Origin: Spirochaetota bacterium
GTDB lineage: Bacteria; Spirochaetota; Spirochaetia; Treponematales; UBA12059
Assembly: GCA_029548805.1 (NCBI GenBank)
Contig: JAKPMS010000148.1
Coordinates: forward strand, 1-44,746
DNA length: 44,746 bases
Reading direction: 5' to 3'
Every line of letters begins with the position of its first letter. Positions within the stretch are counted from its first letter, which is position 1. Of this stretch, positions 28,301-34,882 are shown in pieces. The position numbers and the translations under genes were made by a program. The notes below the pieces were generated by a model. It made no database searches, was not told where the DNA came from, and worked only from the letters and a program-made list of their open reading frames with translations.

Positions 28301-31300
28301 TTCAGGGCATAAATAAAAAGCTTAGCATGGCAGAGCATGATGCCATGGAATGGCTTGACAATATGCACAGCAAAGGAAGGCCGTATTATGAAGAATTGCT
28401 GCTGGCCGGCCTTTACCTGAAAAGCATGGGAAGCGAGGAAGACAGACAGGCATGGTTCAGTGGGGAGGCGGATCCCAATTTTCAGGGTGGTTCAGGGGCT
28501 TATAACCTTGGACATATCCCTTTAAGCCAGAGTTTTCATTCAGAAGATATTGCAGGCTTGTTTTTAAATGCACGCTTTGAAGTAATGAAGGCTGCCTACA
28601 AAGGGCTTGTGTCATCAGGCAATGGCAAGAATGACCTTGCTTGCTACCTGTTGTTCAGGGAGTACAAGCTGGTTGGCAATTTTCCAGAAGAAGAAAAACT
28701 GATTCTGGAAACCAGGGCCATTGACAAAATATGCCAGGACCTCAACAAAAGCAAAAAACAGAATATTGTTGCGGGATCAAACGCGATTGGGCTGGGCTTT
28801 GCGCTTACAATGGCAGCCATACCGTTTAACCTTTATCTGCTAATCCCGGCTGCTGCCGCCTATATATTGGGAGGGACCTTTTTACACAAGGCTTCAGCTA
28901 TTAGTGAAGCCATTACCGACCTAGAAGCTGTAAAAGACGGCAAAGATAAAATACTGGCCGACAAGAAAACGCTTTTTGACAAGAATTACGAAAACTGGCT
29001 GACCAAACGGGATAGGCTTGCAAAGGAACAAAAGGAGCTGAACAAATTGCTGTACGGCTCCGAACAAGCAAGCCTGAATGGCCAGGGAGGGACGGCAAGC
29101 ATTATAAGTTATGAAGTATTCATAGACGGGGTAGAAGAAACGCTCCGAAGCGGGGTCTCCGGAATTGGCAGGGCCGAAATTTTGAAGCTGTTTGACAAAA
29201 AGAGTTTTGATGAAACAGTCTTCGGAAAGGCCTTTACAATAACGGCTTGCCTGGAGCTATGCAACCAAAAATTTGAGGCAGCCAGAACGGATGCTTTTTA
29301 TGAATTGCAGGCAGAAAAACAGAAGCTAGCAAGTTTGCAGTCGGAAGCGGCCAAAAATTTTTATGACAGGGTGAATGAAAATTTGTTGATGGACAAAGAG
29401 CTAGAAAAGCAATTGCATAAACTTGCAATGGAAGCGGCAAATCCCGAAAAAAATGTTGCTGAACGCAAGCTTGCCGCCAGGCAATATGACGAACTTTTTT
29501 CATGCTCAGTTTTTGTCCAAAGCGAATTGGAGCATGAGTTGTACGAACTTGCCAAAGCTGCATGGGGAGAAGCCTGCTGGAACAGTGCGTGGAATGATTC
29601 ATCCATTATTATGCATGATACCAGTATGATAAACAGCTTTGCCCGGTACTCGCGCCAAAGCGAGCCTTTTATCCTGGACAAACAGCATGATCTCTTGGAT
29701 GCAATAATATCGGCCATGCAAAACGCGGAGGCAATTCGCCTGGAAACAATAGGAAAGGAATGCGAATTGCTCAGGCTGGACTTTGACAGGCAATACTCTG
29801 CCTGGGATGCCCAGCTTTTGGAAATACAAAACCTGGCTGCAAAAGAATGGGATGCCGCCAGGGGCAAATTCAACAGGTCTTACAATAACTGGAGAAGCCA
29901 ATTCGAAGATGAATACAAAGACATAACTGCGGAATGGCAAGAAAGCTATCAGGAATTTTCAGAAGCAAAAATGCAATGGATAGACAGCCAGTATCTGTAT
30001 GCGGCCAATGCCGGCAATTCTGGTTTGTTGGAACAAAGTACTGCCGATATCGAGCTTGCCATAGGCAAGGCCATGGCCAAAACTGCAAGAAAAATCATGG
30101 GTACAAAAGAAGGCTTGCAGTCGGCGGAATATGTGGCAAAGCTTCTTGCGGATACCAGGCTGCACGCTTTAATGGCCCATGCGGCCAACTTTGCTTCGCT
30201 GGAAAATTTTGCGGCACTGCCGTTACAGTATGTGCAAAAACGCCATAGCGCAGCAGAAAGCATGGCATTGGCCCAGGCAGTTATAATGGACATAAACAAG
30301 GACATGCGGCAAGCAGCCGCAAAGCTTGCTGCTGAGCAGGCAAACAACCTGCTAGAAGAAACCCAAAGGCTTTTCTTTGAACGCCTGGAGCAGGAAAACA
30401 AAAGCATGTGGGATTGGGAAAGAAGCCTGGTGCTAAACAGCGGCTACAGCATTGCCAACGAGATAAGCCGTTCAGCAGTTGTAGCCTCTACTGTCTTTGG
30501 TGCAGTCAGGGACAGGCAGACTGTGCATTTTTACCGCTACTTTTATGCAGACAGCCCTGAAATGGCTGTAAGGCTGGATGCGGCAGCTGTTGATGGCCTG
30601 GATGCATCAGTTGTAATGCATATGGTTTATGCGGCACAAAATGATATGACCGCATGGGCACAAAAAATATTCGGATCGGCAGACGGAAAAGGCCAGGCAA
30701 CCCAGCTGTACATACCAAGGTTGACGCTGGAAAATTCCGATGCATGGAGCTATGCCCTGGAACAACAAGCTCTAAAAAGCGACAAAAAATCCGAACGCTT
30801 TGTGCAGCTCCAGGACAAAATGAAAAACAGCTCTTATGACTCGCTTAGCGTGGCAGAGAAGGACGAGTATGCAAAATTAAGCAGGGAAATTGCCAGTGTA
30901 CGGGAAGGAGAGTTTGGCAAGCATATAGGTTATGCACCCGTGTTTAAAAATTGCATGGACTTTGAAAAAAGCCGTTCCTTCAATGTGGAAGATGAAGGAT
31001 ACGGACAAATGGGTCTGATTCTTCTTGATTTCCAGTGGAATGAAATGCTGGCTGCTTATGGTTATGCCGAACTGGCAAGGCCGATGTATGACCAAAAAAT
31101 GTGGATGGAAGGCGCTGTCCCGGGTTTTGCTGCCCCAAGCGTAAGGGATGTAGTGGCAATAGCTTCAGAAATTATAGGCAGCGTCACAGGACAGAAGTGG
31201 TTAAGCTATGCAGACGAGCTGTTGTTTGCCGGACTGGATTTGGGAGGCGGATACAGAACTCCGGAAGAAGTAGGAATGCAGCTTGCAAAAAAGGTATTGT

Positions 31301-33396
31301 CAGAAATTTCCGGCAGCGCTCTGGGGTTTGCAACAGGCAAGCTGGGAAACATGCTGGGAAACGCATTGTCGGAAAGCAGCAAGGCAATTAACTTTTTGGT
31401 TCAGACCGAACTGTCCGTCACAGCTGCTTTTACCGGCGCGGCAATGAACAATTATATAGCAGCCATGGACCTAGGCCGTTTGGGCAGCGCGGAATGGATG
31501 GACTGGAATGCTGTAAAAGCGGGCTGGTCCGGAAGCGGAATAATCAGCTCCGCTTTGCAGGCGGGCATAAGCGGCGGGCTTGCTGGCATTAACCTGCGTG
31601 ATGCCAATGGTTACAGCCTTGCGGCCAGCACTTTCAATACAAGGGATATCCAAAGCCTCAATTATCTTGCAGGAGCCATGGGCGGGAGCGCTTTGAGCCT
31701 GCTCATGACAGGAAACGCAAGCTTCAACCTTGCCAGCATTCATGGGGTGGGTGTTCTGGAAGTAAACATGGGCATAGACGGGATAAACGGGAAGCTTGGA
31801 ACCGGAGGAACAAATATAAGTTATCAAAAAATAATGTCCGCAGCCGGCGGCTTAAGGGAATCTTCTAAACTTATGGACTGGAAATACGGCGGACTTGAAA
31901 CATCAAGCACTCTTAATGCAATAAATATGTTGTCGTATACACAAAGCGCCTTGAACAGGCAAATAGCCGGAGATATATGGAAAGGCAAGCAAAATCATGT
32001 GTATGCCTGCACTGAAGGATATGGCGAATACGATATTGACAAAGACAACATAAGCCTGAACATGAATTTGCTTGGCAAAGGGAAGGAGGCCAGTGCAAAG
32101 CTGGCAACAGTTTTGGCGCACGAAGGCACTCATGCCAGCGGAATCCGCATTGAAGGCCTGGCTCATTTGCAGGGCTTTGGCACCTATAACGAGCTGCAAA
32201 GCTGCTTCCGGCTGGATGCGGATATGGCTTTCAAAGATGCAATGCTGCGGGCAATAAAAAATCCGGAACATTGGACAGAAAACTCTGGAAATATTGACTA
32301 CTGGAAGTTGATGGAAGACGGCAGCCTTTTGTTTGACAAGGACGGATGGCTAAAGGATTCCAAAGGCAACTTTATTGTGGATGCCAAAAACAAGCGTATC
32401 GGAGATGATACTATTGAAGGAGGCTTGCTAAAAATTCTTGGTCTTGACGACAACAAAAAAAACAGGGCTTTTGTATATGCCATGCTGGAAAGAACGGGAA
32501 TGACAGAGAAAGAAAAGGATATTTGGTGGAAGCACGAAGGCAATGAAGGCATGTTTATAAGCCTGGAAGACAAAGAATACAAACCCTTCTATGATAGCCT
32601 GCTTACGGAACATAATACCCTCAATATTTATAATGCTCTTGTGGCCAATGGCAGCATGGATTTGAACCCTACTTATGTTGAAGCCAACTCAAAGTGGTGG
32701 ATCAGGGGTTTGAATGCACTGGGCCTGGACAAAATTTCAGGGCAGTTTGTCCCAGAAGGCAAATACATCAGTTACGAGCAATACAAGGCCAACAATTTTA
32801 TACAAGGCTTGCCTGTGGTAAACGAATCCATGCCCGCCAAACTTGGCAGCATGATAAACACCATGTTTGGCGCAAGCGGAGACAAGTTTCTGCACAGGGG
32901 TTTGGACTTCCTGGTATTGAAGGAGGATGTATTCCCGATTTTTGTAAACGACACGACCATAGCCAAAGTATTTTTCGGGGACGAATATGCAACTACAGCC
33001 CAGGGCCATCATGTAGACCTGTTGACAAAAGTTAGCTATACCTTCAAGGGGCAGGAACGAACGGACACCATAGTACAGCGTATGCTGCACCTTGACAGCG
33101 TTGCTGTAAGCAATGAGCAAAATATTGCAAACACAATAATACTGGGCAAATCAGGAAACAGCGGCTATTGGAACGGAGATTATGGGTATCACCTGCACAC
33201 AGATTTGTATACCGGCAACACCGGCAGTCCCTGGCTGAATTATGTTGGCAGCCAGGCGCAACAAAATATTACAGGGGCAAATGGCATCAAGGACCCTTAT
33301 ACGTATAAAAACGACAAAAACGTATATTACGACCCTATGATATTTTTATACAAATATGAATATGGAGTAAGCGCGGATGCGTACAAATATTTCTAG
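22306..33396 (+). CDS. Giant secreted protein with tryptophan ladders, TIGR04388-like block, HEXXH motif and C-terminal M23 peptidase domain
   Basis: The 3696-residue protein begins with a Sec signal peptide (MKTGFKKFIASILLLSH, then ILPAQ). Residues about 30-2700 are mostly helical, Glu/Lys-rich and coiled-coil-like. Trp residues 295, 310, 324, 339, 353, 368 and again 2500, 2515, 2529, 2544, 2558 alternate at 14 and 15 residues. A hydrophobic hairpin-like stretch lies at about 2153-2195. Residues about 2820-3060, with GYGQMGLILLDFQWNEM and ELARPMYDQKMW, resemble from memory the large spirochaete family TIGR04388. An HEGTH site follows at 3272-3276. Residues about 3526-3640 look like an M23 metallopeptidase: HRGLD (H3530, D3534), LHLDS (H3595) and YHLHTD (H3629, H3631). 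Cell-wall cleavage is inferred from the M23 motifs; the export route is unknown. By eye the gene looks AT-richer than its flanks. Confidence 0.85.
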   Translation: MKTGFKKFIASILLLSHFASILPAQDMAFELNQGRISLVKFLERASMESSQEKWQRLAESALLAAMNAWESSSLYLKESGEESYKEKRCLAETVYKEETDKSYIQWAVNKYLQEKAEFERSALGEALRNAANDWLYFDERRPDGSRQVDAADFETAKMQWAGKTDKIAEEYISDFANKKLVALSELISRFRSSGLKEDMYMEILEACNNSYSGLITSECRRIAFMEQNRLMMDLMYDQKSLKRMNASEAAGFIAGEMAREAELATEEATKKLFASLNTFMEAGEHENIDLDINGWLEQFRMVFEEGLRKWEKAECVFLATRADWEREAQEVYLKNEKTWMDAYAELNKKQYNWEKEFLAQIDRAQEEWQQKRESLSEEIRAVRDEFLKASEESRKSKETMLKIQMEIYDKSRSMMANASQGMKSWYMIWASKYKITFNYWQAQNEKPGHEGMEGHLKNLEGQNGIFYLEQALAEPDLDELFKNGHEGISKLREVMASWKDAYLGMLIDLYNKVCSSLLEEISGSNPSANKEQKTVLYEKLLAKQGVITGLNADMEALAIEQSFELIRSAIGNANFENLFRGSLVFDRALWNSSFVMLDKNTGWLKIASNYQQQAAAAIENIYLLSGLNAAKMDMWDKESFDYKNELEAECIKARAVLKYWEEELYVISALDDYVQNNSSLLESASATKLDLQNARNGYLDSLAVYKSTVAGLSEKGLELDYANEALSNARSVLDNLRVAADTARDEYCFFLSRLKEVETDVLVESTVKLLYSLQNLWAENVGETASIQNAMLAYLCDLHAYEQAVKQDALQEQVRYLVYGNSNYPDTVDACSIEELEALQSRMGLMQEWTIEAIAANVSVFYPDDLQTEKLLLKAMCAAYSENLPFLQSAEKAGLELGIRQLWALSAAYYKNKIEERNEALGYIRGHDLYAMDEYSMRVLNTRCWLYGQQLGIINEFDNSGMQKPELIDLKNKITELLAINNNQDFMKQLGILRDSDQLVSKLARQENVLGLLSSALAWSKYHDEMEASGYLQALRTKKIMDAYANLCLPQINQNGNSCYDELSRLVESEWQNVLNMASYNSEAEAFIQKLRNAGDGLAEAGKQALEFCIQGIIEYLAVNDFYMDRETIGQKIESNMQYYDDISSLYNKYTCMPYDIYNLHSLVELMGDKEYKALEKGEKGAFQKSAAILIMLELGENALSECRSIEDYDSLIGNRGFTWLDSYLSLDAEDRLAILDSMAEIHKNSEKDKAFDSYAEWHKKLAVIKTAEESINLEEEYAGNEKIKAFYSAQKFLAAYRDLILELEYADKNHAALYLEAFINTKRYEDIDSLANCAGPWINELLDTLNKNSDTCCKLDELLLVFLAEGNDIPESFERLFEHLKNLAIAQSSDPEQQAYWQGAWLDLPSVKQKLAILEADYGAWLKNTRQEEFNTLAAENNWQAFAEELANGCFGIVSSEFLPFYLAGKELFYIYLSSPEGYCHLELLLPLLDNMDREAYKKLESYYLKKRYTEAYSAMADGDISEWLLGYSDGTAETMMNSGPRKLLSHDEICSVFDSLSYGLDISGLEYFRKNEQERLFSNNCELLNLVLLGNRNRMNAIIETKIADYAEKCQKAADRMQYALFLEHEADNDRSAWMRELSKHLTKDNVHNAIAFDDDAFLASLLLAKEANTEKIILENVLKQAVTKKMVLLENAFLFALPGINNPENNPGSKACLESMLASREEFFKTGSSEWFVRKAIGSNVDMLRIKTLSKTQLEEEFQNANDSLTEKILDLENYYSEQFLPISEAASRKYLSYNAEVDRCKLLYDSMRLARLEFRKMQEINEWAESIYLKDFGSNLSENHKSPKERHNETIYSYERSKCALQVLEALLSSSSQGTNLEYSLLMDAYKNADNSYYMGRVVEFDAKNLIAMQETRLKEAEQDEYNARIVLVSGPDKFMAVQQKHNDLVMVEKTGEGKFRLNLAYELDGSGLINIYDTRSDENAFNEYFNFYDQESGIQGINKKLSMAEHDAMEWLDNMHSKGRPYYEELLLAGLYLKSMGSEEDRQAWFSGEADPNFQGGSGAYNLGHIPLSQSFHSEDIAGLFLNARFEVMKAAYKGLVSSGNGKNDLACYLLFREYKLVGNFPEEEKLILETRAIDKICQDLNKSKKQNIVAGSNAIGLGFALTMAAIPFNLYLLIPAAAAYILGGTFLHKASAISEAITDLEAVKDGKDKILADKKTLFDKNYENWLTKRDRLAKEQKELNKLLYGSEQASLNGQGGTASIISYEVFIDGVEETLRSGVSGIGRAEILKLFDKKSFDETVFGKAFTITACLELCNQKFEAARTDAFYELQAEKQKLASLQSEAAKNFYDRVNENLLMDKELEKQLHKLAMEAANPEKNVAERKLAARQYDELFSCSVFVQSELEHELYELAKAAWGEACWNSAWNDSSIIMHDTSMINSFARYSRQSEPFILDKQHDLLDAIISAMQNAEAIRLETIGKECELLRLDFDRQYSAWDAQLLEIQNLAAKEWDAARGKFNRSYNNWRSQFEDEYKDITAEWQESYQEFSEAKMQWIDSQYLYAANAGNSGLLEQSTADIELAIGKAMAKTARKIMGTKEGLQSAEYVAKLLADTRLHALMAHAANFASLENFAALPLQYVQKRHSAAESMALAQAVIMDINKDMRQAAAKLAAEQANNLLEETQRLFFERLEQENKSMWDWERSLVLNSGYSIANEISRSAVVASTVFGAVRDRQTVHFYRYFYADSPEMAVRLDAAAVDGLDASVVMHMVYAAQNDMTAWAQKIFGSADGKGQATQLYIPRLTLENSDAWSYALEQQALKSDKKSERFVQLQDKMKNSSYDSLSVAEKDEYAKLSREIASVREGEFGKHIGYAPVFKNCMDFEKSRSFNVEDEGYGQMGLILLDFQWNEMLAAYGYAELARPMYDQKMWMEGAVPGFAAPSVRDVVAIASEIIGSVTGQKWLSYADELLFAGLDLGGGYRTPEEVGMQLAKKVLSEISGSALGFATGKLGNMLGNALSESSKAINFLVQTELSVTAAFTGAAMNNYIAAMDLGRLGSAEWMDWNAVKAGWSGSGIISSALQAGISGGLAGINLRDANGYSLAASTFNTRDIQSLNYLAGAMGGSALSLLMTGNASFNLASIHGVGVLEVNMGIDGINGKLGTGGTNISYQKIMSAAGGLRESSKLMDWKYGGLETSSTLNAINMLSYTQSALNRQIAGDIWKGKQNHVYACTEGYGEYDIDKDNISLNMNLLGKGKEASAKLATVLAHEGTHASGIRIEGLAHLQGFGTYNELQSCFRLDADMAFKDAMLRAIKNPEHWTENSGNIDYWKLMEDGSLLFDKDGWLKDSKGNFIVDAKNKRIGDDTIEGGLLKILGLDDNKKNRAFVYAMLERTGMTEKEKDIWWKHEGNEGMFISLEDKEYKPFYDSLLTEHNTLNIYNALVANGSMDLNPTYVEANSKWWIRGLNALGLDKISGQFVPEGKYISYEQYKANNFIQGLPVVNESMPAKLGSMINTMFGASGDKFLHRGLDFLVLKEDVFPIFVNDTTIAKVFFGDEYATTAQGHHVDLLTKVSYTFKGQERTDTIVQRMLHLDSVAVSNEQNIANTIILGKSGNSGYWNGDYGYHLHTDLYTGNTGSPWLNYVGSQAQQNITGANGIKDPYTYKNDKNVYYDPMIFLYKYEYGVSADAYKYF

Positions 33397-33412
33397 ACTA
33401 TAGCTGTGTCCG

Positions 33413-34552
33413 CTAAAATTCCCGCGACAGGCTGTAAGCTATCAGCCAGTTAAGCGCGCCTTTGGCAGCAGCCGTAGCTTTGGCCATAAAGGGAGAAGCC
33501 AAGTGCCTGGCTTCTCCGGCCAGCTCATGCATTTTGTCAGCCAGCTGCCGGCGTATCCCCAGGCCTTCCAGACTGTTGCGCACAATTGCCAGGTCTTCTA
33601 TAGACAGCTTTTTGGAGCCAAAAATGGCTTCCAGCCTGGATCTAAGTTCGGGTTCTGCTTTTTCAAACAAAAAAAGCCTGTGCAGGGTTCTTTTGTTTTC
33701 CCTTATATCCGTTCCAACAGGTTTTCCAAGGTTTTTTTCATCAGCAAACAGGCCCAATTCGTCATCCTTTAACTGAAAGATAAGCCCCAGTTTTTCTCCC
33801 AGCTGTTCAATTTGGCTGCGCTGTACGTCAGAAGCAGAAGCTATTACAAGGCCAAGCGTAAGAGGCAGGCTAAAGGTATACCTGGCAGTTTTATGCCTGT
33901 ATAAAGCCAGTATGGCTTCTTCATCCGGCTCTGAACCCGGCTTTTTATTTTGCTTTGCAGGCCTATGGTCAAATGATGCTATTGGCCCCGAAGTTGACTG
34001 CAATGCGCCGTTTGCAACATCCCGCATCTGGGCTATGCCAACCAGGGACAGCTCTCTAGCCGCTGTGGATACAAGCTTCCTTTGCAGCCCGGCATTTAGC
34101 GGAACTTCTGCAAGAAGCTCAAATGCAGAAAAAAAGGCCAGATCGCCGGCACAAATGGCCAGGGCCTGGCCGTAATGCTCCGGTTCCGCATAGCCAGCCC
34201 GACTCAACTCGTCTTCATAGGCGGCATGGAGGGTGGGTTTGCCTCGCCTCAGCCTGTCCCTGTCCATTATGTCATCGTGGATCAACAACCCTGACTGGAA
34301 CAGCTCCAAGGCAGCTCCTGCCAAAAGTGCTGCCTGCCTTTGTTCCTCTGTGGAGCCAGCAAAAAGCTCCAGGCCAAGGCTTACCAGGCAGCCTCTAAGC
34401 ATTTTGCCCCGTTTTGTGTATTCAAACAGGCGTTCAAGCGTATCCTTACCCATAGCCGGAAAAGCCTTGTCATATACGGCAAATAGCTGCTTTTGGCGTT
34501 TTTCAAGCGTGTTTATCAGGCTGCTTCTTATATCTGAAAAAAACTGCTCCAT
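33413..34552 (-). CDS. Polyprenyl (short-chain isoprenyl) diphosphate synthase
   Basis: This trans-prenyltransferase condenses isopentenyl diphosphate with an allylic diphosphate. The first Asp-rich motif is DDIMD (residues 93-97), followed by RRGKPTLH. The second is LKDDELGLFAD with GKPVGTDIRENKRTL after it. The FQSGLLIHDD segment before the first motif is typical of farnesyl/geranylgeranyl synthases. At 379 residues it is longer than IspA (about 300); an insert with PAKQNKKPGSEPDEEA around residue 200 adds to the length. Two ATGs compete (34558 and 34552); CTAGGT spaced seven bases from the second favours 34552. It is convergent with the giant gene, whose stop is 16 bases away. Product chain length cannot be read. 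Confidence 0.88.
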   Translation of the reverse strand: MEQFFSDIRSSLINTLEKRQKQLFAVYDKAFPAMGKDTLERLFEYTKRGKMLRGCLVSLGLELFAGSTEEQRQAALLAGAALELFQSGLLIHDDIMDRDRLRRGKPTLHAAYEDELSRAGYAEPEHYGQALAICAGDLAFFSAFELLAEVPLNAGLQRKLVSTAARELSLVGIAQMRDVANGALQSTSGPIASFDHRPAKQNKKPGSEPDEEAILALYRHKTARYTFSLPLTLGLVIASASDVQRSQIEQLGEKLGLIFQLKDDELGLFADEKNLGKPVGTDIRENKRTLHRLFLFEKAEPELRSRLEAIFGSKKLSIEDLAIVRNSLEGLGIRRQLADKMHELAGEARHLASPFMAKATAAAKGALNWLIAYSLSREF

Positions 34553-34882
34553 AACCATACCTAGCTTTCATTGTTGCATATAGGCGATGCGCTGTCCATA
34601 ACTCTCCGTTTTATTAAACTTTTGTAGTTCCTGGAATCTTAGTGGAAGTGCCCACTTTACAAAAAACACTACCAGGAATGGTATAGGCAAGGTTTGCTTT
34701 ACACAATATATGGTACCCAAAAGAGCTGCCACTAATCTTCCGGAAACTATATAAAAATTTTGACACACAAAAAAATTTGACTAGACTAGTTTATAGACTG
34801 TGTTATAATGTATGCTATGGTTTAAGATATTAAACATATTGGACTTTTAGCATCCTTTTTAGCTTATAGAGGAAGTTTTAAA
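34553..34882. other. Divergent intergenic region between the prenyl synthase and cheA
   Basis: The 330 bases hold no plausible gene. The right third (34760-34809) contains the cheA promoter region described separately. The left part is AT-rich with no recognisable repeat or hairpin; no clear minus-strand promoter for the prenyl synthase was found. Confidence 0.5.
34760..34809 (+). promoter_or_regulatory. Extended -10 promoter of the chemotaxis operon, with a second overlapping candidate
   Basis: TGT-TATAAT (34801-34809) is a perfect extended -10, 16 bases after a TAGACT -35 (34782-34787). A second candidate uses TTGACA (34760-34765) with the same TAGACT as a -10, 16 bases away. An imperfect palindrome ACTAG-A-CTAGT (34780-34790) covers the shared TAGACT and could be an operator. 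cheA starts 73 bases downstream with AGAGGAAG before it. Confidence 0.6.
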
